DNA of 64,000 nt from Rhizoclosmatium globosum (lineage: Eukaryota; Chytridiomycota; Chytridiomycetes; Chytridiales; Chytriomycetaceae), in contig MCGO01000001.1 of the NCBI GenBank assembly GCA_002104985.1, positions 930,001-994,000 on the forward strand. The letters run 5' to 3'. The translations under genes and the position numbers were made by a program. Of this stretch, positions 22,839 to 32,660 are shown one piece after another (within the stretch, counting starts at the first letter, position 1; every line of letters begins with the position of its first letter). The notes beneath the pieces were generated by a model. It searched no databases, was not told the origin of the DNA, and saw only the letters and a program-made list of their open reading frames with translations.

Positions 22839-23132
22839 ATGACACCTGAATCCTATTTGCTCGAAGCTCAGTCTCTCTTCGCTACAACATCGGTGGAAAC
22901 AACGAGCAAAGTATCTACGCGAAGTTTAGACGATGCATTCAATGAGTTCAAGGCAAGTTTAAGATGCTATATCGAATCTAGGCGGATGAGTGGATTAAAT
23001 GCGAGGAAGCAATTCAAAAGGATTTCAAAGGTGTCTCTTCCTCTGCAGACGGTTGTTGTGGTGAGACCTTGCTTTGGTTTTGAATGTCCGAGCAAGGGTC
23101 GGGATCTGTCAAAAGTCTATATTGTGATATGA
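22839..23132 (+). CDS. MTPE small-protein family, copy 5
   Basis: Intact frame of 97 codons: MTPESYLLEAQSLFATTSVE, LDDAFNEFKASLRCYIESR, RMSGLNARKQFKRISKV, then LQTVVVVRPCFGFECPSKGR. It is the last copy of the array and the best reference with copy 4. Function unknown; no neighbour gives a hint. Confidence 0.6.
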   Translation: MTPESYLLEAQSLFATTSVETTSKVSTRSLDDAFNEFKASLRCYIESRRMSGLNARKQFKRISKVSLPLQTVVVVRPCFGFECPSKGRDLSKVYIVI

Positions 23133-23379
23133 TTATGTTTCGTTTGATACCCTAATAAAGATTTATGAGACTTTGTTCCACTTTTCATGGTATGCTCACC
23201 TCGCACACTTGGCCACTGACTAATTTGTAATTATCATATCCATCAGCTGATATAACCGAGTCTTAAATTTCATTCTTTGTGCGATTTGTGCAAAAACCAC
23301 GCGATCGAACATTAAACGCATGGATTGGTACGCTTTTATTTTCCTTCTGATCCATAAAGACTAATCAACGTCAAGCCTT

Positions 23380-23889
23380 CTAAAACTTTGCGCGAAACTC
23401 ATCGATATTCTTACATGTATCCGATTTCCCCTGCTCAAACACACAAAACTGCGACTTTTCCTTCTCCATTTTACATGCGGCTTTGATGGTGAACCAGTCC
23501 TTGTACACGCCGGTCGGGTCACACTTCAATACTTTCGTAACCCACGCTTTCTGCTTCGTGTCGTAATAGAGAGGACCGCAGATTTTAGGTGGGGGGATGT
23601 TTGAAGGGACTGGTGGAGAGTATGTGCATGGCCTTCCAGCGATTTGAGGGTTCGGGTTATGGTAGATTACCCATTGATTTCTCGTGGCTGAAGTGTCGGC
23701 GTTAGATCCAGGAGAGAGTGGATTTTTGGCACCTGATTCATTTTGAGGAGTTGATGCATCAGCGTGCGTCTTTGGCGCGAAAGTTGGAGCGAGAAAGATG
23801 ATTGGGAATGCGAGGAGAGTCAGGATAACGAGGAAGACTGTGGATGACTGGACGATGGCGGTTGACGGTTTCGCGTGTTGTTCAGACAT
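23380..23889 (-). CDS. Small single-pass membrane or secreted protein, unknown
   Basis: An intronless frame of 169 codons. A short hydrophilic N-terminus (MSEQHAKPSTAIVQSS) precedes one hydrophobic segment, VFLVILTLLAFPIIFLAP (residues about 18-36), suggesting a signal anchor. The rest is polar with about seven cysteines (GRPCTYS, PKICGP, LKCDPTG, AACKME, QFCVF, DTCKN), which would suit disulfides outside the cytosol. No family recognised. Confidence 0.55.
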   Translation of the reverse strand: MSEQHAKPSTAIVQSSTVFLVILTLLAFPIIFLAPTFAPKTHADASTPQNESGAKNPLSPGSNADTSATRNQWVIYHNPNPQIAGRPCTYSPPVPSNIPPPKICGPLYYDTKQKAWVTKVLKCDPTGVYKDWFTIKAACKMEKEKSQFCVFEQGKSDTCKNIDEFRAKF

Positions 23890-24175
23890 GTCAAAAACGT
23901 GAACTTTTTGTTCAAGTTTTGTGCATTCTGGTTGCGCCGATATAATTAGATGGAGTACGTATACGAACTTTGATTATAAGGTATGAGCTTCTTGGCTTTA
24001 GTCAGGTGCGGAGGTGCCAGCGAGGATGACTTTGAATATTATAAAGCAAATGTTCCTAAGAAATACAGTAAGCTTCATACATCCATGTAATGCTATTGAA
24101 TTCGAGGAGCAAGAAAAGGCAAAGAATGACTGAGAACAAGCTCTTTATTTCTACTGAAGGAAATCTGCTTTCCAA

Positions 24176-25371
24176 ATGTCCAACGTGTACAATACGCACC
24201 CACGCTACGTCACCACAACTGGACAGCCCTTCAAGCACCCTGGCACAGCACCCCCTTCACTAAACTCAATCCTCCAACGCATCTTCTCTTCCCCTTCACC
24301 CACCTTTTCAACAACTCGCAAATCAACAAGGAAATCAAAGACAATCAAGGCTGTTTCCCTCGGATTCGCCGTTCTCTTTCTCTTTCTTTACGGACGAAGT
24401 CTTGTTGGATGGTTCCTGGGCCACCACCTTGTCATTGAACACAGGCATTCAGAGGCGGTTGTGGGTGCTGGTACTGCCTCAACTGCAGCTGTCCCAAACC
24501 TTCTTCCGTTGCAGCAACTGCCCCAACAACAAGTACCTCAGACAATAGAGAACCATTCTGTGCTGGTGGCTGTTGAATCTGGGCCTGGAATCGATGCATT
24601 TACAAAGAGGGCTCTGTTACGGGCTGTGTTTCGGAATTACACTATGCAACGTGTCACTGCGAGTAAACTGCATCTTGTATTTTATTGGGATTTCAGTGCG
24701 GAGAGTGTTGGGCGGGAGGAAGGGGATGGTTCCAGTGAAGTTGTTGCTCTTGAAAACGGACGACGGAATGTGGTGAAGATGGAGGAACGGGTGTATGGGA
24801 ATGATATTCTGGTGAGTAATAAGTCGTCGTGAAAGAGGAGCTAATCTGTGACGAGTAGCATGCACCGACGACTTTCGACTTTCTGTCTCACATCCATTCC
24901 CTCGCGGAATACGATCACGTTTTCAAAATCACTCAAAATAATCTTGTTCGGTTTGATGCGCTTGAAACAGCGTTTCAGTCTACCTGGACAGCCAACCTTG
25001 ACCTTCAGAACACAGGGCTCTTTGTGTCTGCGGCTTCTCGCGAATGTAAAACCCAACCTCTTTTATTTTTGCATAATTCTAAACACAATCCGTTTACAGC
25101 CTCCTTCTACGGTCTCTCCATGAACCTCGTGTACCACCTTACACATTCCATCTCTCCAGACGACGATGCAGACGCCACACCCGCGTCCATAAAACAAGGA
25201 TTTGAGAAATCACTTACTAGTCGTGTTGATGCGATTGGTCTTTCGGATACGTCGAAGGGTAATATGACGGTAAAAAGCGTCAAACGTGTTTTATTGTATG
25301 AGAGGGATGTGGTACGGGACTTAAAGCGTGGAGAAAGGGTGGGGTTGTGTTTGCTGGTCTTGAGAGTTTGA
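24176..25371 (+). CDS. Type II membrane protein, possibly GT31-like glycosyltransferase
   Basis: Two exons join at a GT..AG intron (about 24811-24858). A basic cytosolic N-terminus is followed by one membrane helix (about residues 57-82). The lumenal part has ALLRAVFRNY, then AEYDHVFKITQNNLVRFDAL and FTASFYGLSMNLVYHL, positioned like the R-A-I-R-x-T-W, V-x-K-x-D-D-D and G-x-x-Y-V-x-S regions of GT31 galactosyltransferases. The acidic DxD that binds metal and sugar nucleotide is not present (TQNN instead). The relation to GT31 rests on layout only, so it may be inactive or belong to another family. Confidence 0.4.
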
Positions 25372-25481
25372 GTGATTATTTTGGCGGAGTTAGGGAATTG
25401 TAAATTAGAAGAATTGACTTTTATTGGAGCCATAATAAAAAATAAGCGTTACATGAAAATAATGGGCTCAGGAATGTTAGC

Positions 25482-26426
25482 ATGTTTTGTTGGATGAGAG
25501 GGAGGGGAGGAAGGGTGAGTTGTGTTAACTTATTGTTGGGGTCAGGGATACATCAATTACTGAGTATGTTAAGTCAATACACTCAATGTCAACCAGAGCA
25601 AGACAACATACTCCTCATTACTCATATTACTCATCTGCCAGACTTTACAAGTAACCCTGTTTTGATCCAAATCTAACAGCCACCTGACTCTTCGAAGGTG
25701 CTGCAAACGCTGCCTACTATTTGTCCACTTATTACACTACTAGAATCTTTAAGTCTGTGGTACTCAACCAAATCAGTGTATAAGCACCACCTCTCTCCAA
25801 TAGTTTGCACCCCACTTGGATACCAATCTACTTACGTGATCCACCGCCCAAATGGAGCCATCTACATCAAACCAACTCTTTACAATCACCCTCTCTCCAC
25901 CACGTCTTACCCTCAAGGACGGATACTTTCACTCCACCCACAAAACTTACGTACACAAAGTGACCTCGTCAATTCAAGCACAACGCTAATCCTCCGTCTA
26001 TTCCAATCAACAAAAGCACATCCCCATCGCCTCATACACATCCTCGCCGGAATGCTATTCACTCCCTCTGCACCAAAGCCGTTCGGCGGTCCACGGCGGA
26101 AACCAGGATACATCCGGTACAAAGGCACAACCTCACAAAGTCTCCTCGAATTCATCGTCTCGGAATCGTTGCCGCGACGGAACCGGTTCACGGCTGTCGA
26201 GTTTGTTGTGGCGTGTGTGAATAGGGTTTTGGAGATGCAGTGTTTTGGGGGTGCGAAAGAGGCGTTGGATGATTTGTTTATGAGGGGACGGATGAGGGCT
26301 GGGCATGTTGTGAGTGGTGGTGGTGGTGGTGTTGGGGATGGGATTCCGGCACAGTTCCGGCATGTTGAGGAAGGGCGGGGGAAGGTTGAAGGGGAGTTGA
26401 GTTTACACCGAAAAGGAGAAGTGTGA
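25482..26426 (+). CDS. Uncharacterised protein
   Basis: An open frame from about 25690 to 26426 codes for over 240 residues with no ATG at its start. A possible first exon from ATG 25482 (MFCWMRGRGG) could splice to the AG at about 25681. Recognisable segments are few: LGYQSTYVIHRPNGAIYIKP, FVVACVNRVLEMQCFGGAKE and a glycine run. No family assigned. It could also be a 3' part of the upstream gene, but that gene has its own stop at 25371. Confidence 0.35.
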
Positions 26427-26517
26427 GGGAGGAATGGTATGATAATGGGATGGTTCTGAAGGAGTGAAAGAAGGTACGCTTGTGTTCAAGTTCATTTGAG
26501 GGTCAAGCCACAAAGAT

Positions 26518-27162
26518 ATGAGGGTGCGAATCAACCAAAAACAGAGTGCAACTTTCGCTATCTATCACTATTTCGACGCTGACGTCATTTCCACAACAAC
26601 CAAGGTTGTTAACCCCGCCAAGAAGCTGAAATTCTCCGATGAAACCGGAGGCTCACGAATCTTTTCTTTTTTGCACTTTTTCGTCATCAAGGGGGCACCG
26701 TTTTGCAAGGAAAATTTCCTCAAACAACAGGACATCAGAATGTGTTCCAGCCTGAGTCTCATTGACCAAGTTGTTCCTTCTCGGCCTGCTTCAGCATTGG
26801 AAAATACTAGGAAACGAACGTATTCTGCACCTGCTACTTCAAGTTTGCCTGAATTGGACAGTAACAAACGACGCCACGTGGATTGTCCATTTGATACCAC
26901 TACTACTCTGATTCCTTTGGTGCTTCCGCCAAGTGTCATTCCAGTTCCGCCACGGATAGAACAGAACAATGACTACATTGAGGGCGGTGATTCGTTTGAA
27001 ATGTGCGCCACGCCTTTGCTTCTTCCATCAAGCATATTGCCTCCGATCTGGTCGGTGGAAGAAGCTGTTTCACAGTTGTTGGAGACAATGAAGGCGAGGA
27101 TACGGGAGAAGAGTCGAAAGGAAGCACCTGGGACGCTTAAAGTGTTAATGTTTTTGAAATGA
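26518..27162 (+). CDS. WOPR-related tail protein, DNA-binding half missing
   Basis: A frame of 214 codons without the first WOPR half. Near the start, FAIYHYFDADVI is reminiscent of the SYFYPxDV segment, but weakly. The C-terminal part is clearly related to the tail of WOPR gene 7: two LPPS-type motifs (LVLPPSVIPVP and LLLPSSILPPI) and a shared end with SVEEAVSQLLETMKAR. The middle contains KKLKF and SNKRRH basic patches. It may be a truncated WOPR gene, or the last exons of one whose 5' part is unrecognised. Confidence 0.45.
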   Translation: MRVRINQKQSATFAIYHYFDADVISTTTKVVNPAKKLKFSDETGGSRIFSFLHFFVIKGAPFCKENFLKQQDIRMCSSLSLIDQVVPSRPASALENTRKRTYSAPATSSLPELDSNKRRHVDCPFDTTTTLIPLVLPPSVIPVPPRIEQNNDYIEGGDSFEMCATPLLLPSSILPPIWSVEEAVSQLLETMKARIREKSRKEAPGTLKVLMFLK

Positions 27163-27532
27163 TAGGTTGCATTGATTGAATAGATTGAATTGTACAGTAT
27201 GACTACTACATTGCGTTTATTTGTGAAGTTGTATCACTGTGGAAAGGCGATTTAGCAGCATGATATTGGAGGAAAGGGCGTCCAAAGGGTGGCAAAGGTT
27301 TGTTTCGGAATATTTTGTTTGAATCTGATGGATCTTCCTCTGCCATTACTATGAATATGCTGTGATACTACTGATGCTGTTCTAATTTCTTCGATTTTAC
27401 TGCTACATCTTTACAACATAATTTACAAGGCCGTCATCATCCCAACGTGCAAAATGCAAAATATATAACAATTCCAAAACAACTCCGTTCTTCCTTCCAG
27501 CAGCAAGAGTCAAAACCACATTCAATGAACAA
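27163..27532. other. Intergenic between convergent genes
   Basis: About 370 bases between the 3' ends of the WOPR-tail gene (+) and WOPR gene 9 (-). It should hold both 3' regions. Nothing else seen. Confidence 0.4.
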
Positions 27533-28680
27533 TCAGTCTGTCTTGAATAAACTGAATCCAGTCACACGTTTCTCATACTGCAAATCAAAACTCGATGGTA
27601 ACTGCAAGGGAGACATATTCTCCCTCCTTCTTCTTCTACGTCGCCTGCGTCTCGTTTCATAGTCATCATAATCACTATCGCTGTCACTCCCCAAATCCGA
27701 CGACGCCGTCGAGAGGGAATCTTCATCTTGATACAGTGGTATCATACTCGGAGGCAGGGATATCAATTCGGCTTGGTGTTTCAGAGTTTCCAAGAGGTCC
27801 TGAAACTCTGGCATTTCGGATGGGGGGTACAGGAAGCCACTTTTTCGCTCTGTGGGTCGTTCTTTTTGATACAAATGTAGAATATCTTGAGGTGTGAAGT
27901 AGGATATGATGTGATATCGACTGCCTGATGAGGCTGTTAAGGTGATTGTGCGCTTTGCGAGGCCGTTTTGTTCCACGAGACGAGTTCCTGGGCGGAGATT
28001 GAATTGGTTTCCACGATTAGGAGAAGAATGGGATGAGGGTTGTGACTGGTGTTGGGGAATTTGTTCCACTTCTCTGAAAATGGATGGATTAATGGTGAGA
28101 CAAATTACTGAGCTGAGATAGTATACCTAGCGAGAAGGAAGCGTCCAATTGACTTTGAAGGAGACCACATGCGAGAGTCCTTGGTGAATTAAATTGAGTG
28201 AAAGGAGTCATGATGAACTTTCGGCAAGCCTCCTTTACCTTCCATCCTGGCACACTTTCAGCAGATAGAACCACCACACTACCACTTCTTATTTGGCAGT
28301 TTAATGATGTAAGAGGTAGTTTTCCAGTATCCACTGCTTCAGCCACGATCGAAGCGTCAATTGGGTCTTTGATGAACCTGGGTTGTTACAAGAGCCAAGC
28401 ATTAGCTGCGATCACACACGCATTTAAGGTGTTGTAGCTAACCCAAACAAGGTCTCCTGTGCATTGTAGTTGATGGATCCACGGTAGGCACTGGATCGAA
28501 ACGTGGCTTGGCGTCAGGGATAACAGAGGTTCGAAGAGTCCCACTTGCACTTCCATCCACTACTACTTTGTCCATACTACACAACGTTGTCTTTGAATCC
28601 CACCCGTTGGCGTAGAGGACATAGCATTGTGCTGGTCCTTCCATAATCGTGATATCTTGTTGCACGGGCACGGGCGGCAC
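27533..28680 (-). CDS. WOPR-domain transcription regulator 9
   Basis: The only WOPR gene on the - strand. After an N-terminal exon ending AQETLFG comes FIKDPIDASIVAEAVDTG, QIRSGSVVVLSAES, then short exons WSPSKSIGRFLLAR and EVEQIPQHQ. The second half is NGLAKRTITLTASSGSRYHI then ISYFTPQDILHLYQ. The tail has the LPPS-type motif ISLPPSMIPLY, an acidic stretch (SDSDSDYDDYE) and a run of about ten arginines, which could serve as a nuclear localisation signal. A frame change near 28490 precedes ETLFG, so the start is uncertain. Confidence 0.82.
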
Positions 28681-28802
28681 CGATGAAGGGAAATTTTCTC
28701 AAACAATTTTCCGAGATCGGAGGATTGCATTTGGAGTTGGGCCCCCAACCTCATAGTGTAAGTATCATGCTTTAATCGACTGTATTTATTTCAGTTCTTT
28801 TT

Positions 28803-31800
28803 CTACTTCTGGTAGTGACTCTTTCTAACTGCGGATAATTTCATTCGTGCAATCTCCAGCTCCCGTTCCATCTTTAAAACTGAAACACGGGCGTCGAATT
28901 CCATTACTTTGGCTCTTATACTATTCGTTGTTGTTGATGGTGGAGGGTGGATGTCTTCCACTGTTATGATAGGAAGATTGTTGATGAAATCATCGACTGC
29001 AGCCAACACAGCTTTCCCTGCCGCTTTCAAAGCAACTTGAGACTCGCTTCTTGGATTTGTGATGCCTGAAGTTACTGAAGCTAGTAAGTGGGCCGTTGCT
29101 GCGGATATGGATTTTGCAGACACAATCACGGCATCGTGAGTGGTTTCTCCAGCCTCGTTCGATTGCTCACTCGAGATTTTACAGAGCTCTGTTGTTGCTG
29201 CGGCAACCTTGATCGTGTTGAATTGGTGAGTTCAGTTGCACGGCTCCAACCACGATCCACTCACCTGTTTTGCAGCTGATATCAACCCTTGCGTCCAAGT
29301 CCCGTCAGAGAAATAATGCTGCTTGGTTGCTGATTCGACGTGCTGTACTTTATTTGAAGAACGTTCGACCTGAACTTTGGAGGCGCAATGAATCAAGTTG
29401 GACACTGCAGCAGTAATAGCTTTTACTGAACCCGAAGTGAAGGTTTCATCAAACTCGAGAATATTCGAATCGACGGCTTTCCAATGGGAGGGCTGGCAAA
29501 TTATTTGCGGCAGTTTTGATGTTCAGTTGCATGATGAGGAACTGGTGCTCAGTTGGGTAGACAACTTCCGCAACAGTGTCAATTTCGGTAATATCTTTCG
29601 AGATTGCAAGAGTATCTTCGTCTATTGTCGCGAGTGTCTGTTCCGAGTCGGTTGCAACAAGCTGAGCCTCCACATCTGAAGTCGCTCCTCTGATTTCAAG
29701 CGAAACACCATCCTTTGATCGACTGGTTCTTCTGCAGATGTTTTTAGCTCCTGATGTTCCTGATGTTCTTCTTCGTCCCCGCCTTCTTGAACCGTTTTCT
29801 CATGAACTTGGAGATGTTCGAGGAAAGCTTCCTTCTCATTCACTTCATCAACCTCCAGATTCGATATGCATGAATCAATTTCATGTGCGCACCCAGCGGA
29901 ATAATTTTCGACTCGATGTCTTCTAATGCATCTCAGCCATATCAAGGTCATCATTAACTACTCAACTATACTGGAAAATCCTTCACACAATCCTCTTCTC
30001 TACTCTGCTCAAGAGCTCACTGAAATCTCGTCCAAATCAACAGGTTCAGACTCAACATCAGACCGAACCTCCAAACTCGTTTCAACAAACCCAGATACTT
30101 GACGTACACGAAGTATCAACTTCTCAACGACTTCATGATTCCCCAATCTACAGCAAATATCCACAAACGCGTCAAACACCTCCCTTGTGTGAACAACGGG
30201 TGCTAAAAGCGTCGTTACAGGTAAAATGTGTGAAGCGGACGGTGTGACGAGGGTTACGAAACGCGCAAGTTCTTTGAGTTCTTCGGTTTCGGGAGTTTGT
30301 GGAGTTAAAGCGAGGCTGATTGATTCGGCTGTTGGTTGGAGGTGTGGAGTTTGGAGCGATTCGAGGAGGGTTATTGTTTCGGAGAGGTGGGTTGGTGAGA
30401 TTTGAGGAGAGTCGTGAGGTGTGGGGATAGGTTGGATTCACTGGATGTCGCGGTTGTTATGATTCTTGCGAGGGTAATCAAGAGGGTTGCAGTGTTCATG
30501 GAAGTGGTCGCGGAAGGAAGGTTTCTGAGTTGGGTGATTGTGGATTGGATGAGGGGTAGTTTGGGTTGTTTTGGGAGTGAGTAGCTGTGAGAGTAAGATA
30601 TCCTTGAATAAAGCTGGATATTTCATCGGCCTCTGTTGTGGTGTATGATATGTAAATATCGTTTTGGAAGACGAGGGTTAAGGTTGAGTTGTCGCGGACC
30701 ATCGGATTAAACTTGATAGCAGGTGGACGTATTCTCGGGAATGTGTTGTTTGGTTGAGACATATTATGGACGTCTTGGAGATGCCGAGAAGGAAATGCTG
30801 CGCATTCGATTTCTTTGTATACGTGAGTTCTTGGACTTTGTAGAATGTAACACCATGATATTCCAGGGAACTATTTGACTATTCAATAGAAGAAAGTCTT
30901 GGAATGAAATGCATACCGAACAATCGAATAAACTGTCTCATAGCGGTCACAGCAGAGAGACCATGTAACTTTCCGTGAGCCATCAATATTCGTTTTGCAA
31001 TGTCTCTTTGCTTGACGTTCTCCTGAGGAACGAGTTCCGAGAGACTGTAATCATTCGGTTAGACTGAAATGATAAATTACCAAGACCCATACTTTAAAAC
31101 TCGAGCAGTATGAACATCAGGCTCATGATTTCCCAAGTGACACTGCAAAATCAGGCCCGCAAATGCGATGGCTTCGTCAACCGTACAAAGAGTTCTTCCA
31201 GATAAAATCGAATGTTTGGATTCGTGATAGAGGCGAGACAAGTTTGCCGTTGTGATTGGCGCGTTCGGATAAAAGTAGAGTTTTTGAGAAAGTGTGACGG
31301 TGAGAGGGTCTGACAGGCCTTGTGCTCGGAGTTGGAGGGTTGGGTTGAGCCAGGTTTCTATTAATGAAAAGATTAACTTGTATTTGTGCGAGAGGGTGGA
31401 TACCTTGATGTAATGCTTCCTTAGAAAATGGCTTCAGTGCAAATTTTGACCGGGTTGCAGATGTGTTTGATGAAGGGGGTGTTGTGTGAAAGAGTACTCC
31501 TCGTAGTTTGAGACACCTTTCTCCAAGACGTTATTTTAGTCTCTCTACAATATCAAATTATAAACCTAGTTTATCGCACGCTTGTTGAACGAGATCTTTA
31601 CGGAATGAGACTGTTCAATTGAGATACCTTGGGTTGAACCGCCAAGTAACGACACACAAAGTGAAGCAGTCGATGGAGCCAAGTGGAAAAAGTCTCCTGA
31701 TTTCGATGTATGAGACGAAATTGAACCTTTGAGAAGATAACTGGAAGTTCACCTTGTTTCACAGAGTAAAACGTGAGGGAACAGATGAGTCCAAGAATGT

Positions 31801-32026
31801 TGATGAGGAAGGATCAAATATCCCAAGTTCGCTTTTGTATTAGGTGCGAGTGTGCGTATGATCGACGAGATTGGCGTTGAAGTATTCAGCTAAGTTGAAT
31901 TGTTGCAAGAAGGATGGATATTCAGTAAATATCGATATCTGAGGCTGCTGAACCAACCTGCACTGTTCGAATGGTTTTCTCGGCTGGAAACTGCAACTTT
32001 AAGCTGATAGTCTCTTGGGAACTCAT
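28803..32026 (-). CDS. Compact talin-like protein (FERM + short rod + I/LWEQ)
   Basis: Talin links the membrane and adhesion receptors to actin. Start ATG at 32026 (MSSQETISLKLQFPAEKTIR). The FERM part is spread over several exons: DLVQQACDKLG and VSNYEEYSF (F1), LYFYPNAPITTANLSRLYHE, TVDEAIAFAGLILQCHLGNH and LVPQENVKQRDIAKRI (F2), FPRIRPPAIKFNP and DEISSFIQGYL (F3). After a short helical middle comes the actin-binding I/LWEQ module: DGTWTQGLISAAKQ, VIVSAKSISAATAHLLASV and LEIARMKLSAVRKSHYQK at the stop. The locus is only 3.2 kb, while classical talins have about 2,500 residues, so most of the rod is absent. Exon borders in the middle are approximate. Confidence 0.8.
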
Positions 32027-32061
32027 AAGAGATTTTCACTACACTTTTATTAAATATTAAA

Positions 32062-32490
32062 ATGCTTGGCCACCAATGTCAATGCTACTCCCTTGTCCGT
32101 CCCTCCAAGCTCGAAACAGTGAACTTGAAAATTCGTGTCGCTAATGCTTTGGCTGACATCAACAAACTGAGGGCTCTTCTCCACGGACCTCCAATCACAG
32201 ACATACAAGATGCTTTCGCTTACTCCAACAACGCTTTCGAGGCATATTAGAATACGCATGGTTATGAATCTTCCAATGTATCGTTGAGTCGCTTCCGAGG
32301 TTATCCTTGATCTAATTGCATCGTTTGTCGATGGTGGCTCCTTATCTCCCTTTGTCACGCGGTTCCATACTACAAGTACATATCAAAGGCAATGTACGAT
32401 ATTGTCTTAGTAGATGAATCACCGGGTCCTTTGATTCCGCAACATTTGGCCTGAATTCTTTCCGACAGAGCTAACAGGTTTCCGAACTAG
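32062..32490 (+). pseudogene. F-box-like family remnant
   Basis: Begins CQCYSLV and VANALADINKLRALLHGPPI then TDIQDAF, the N-terminal signature of the family, followed after stops by LPEVILDLIASFVD and a last recognisable WPEFFPTELTG. Frames change and the leucine-rich body is gone. It lies directly upstream of a nearly full-length paralog. Confidence 0.7.
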
Positions 32491-32660
32491 TCATTTGTCT
32501 ACATAACTTACATTCGCATAATTAGGAGGCATGGTTTTTCTCTTTTGCTTTTGGTGTTCGTTTTGGGTTTGGTGTTGTGAGGGTAGAACATCAACTTCAC
32601 GATAAAATGAGTTCGATTTGATGCTGAACAAACAATATACTCCGGTATTTCTTTTGCGAA

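Noticed and set aside
30172..30441. - strand frame of 89 codons in the talin-like middle
   Set aside because: A neighbouring frame on the same strand gives a helical, rod-like sequence that continues into the rest of the gene; this one is a shadow.
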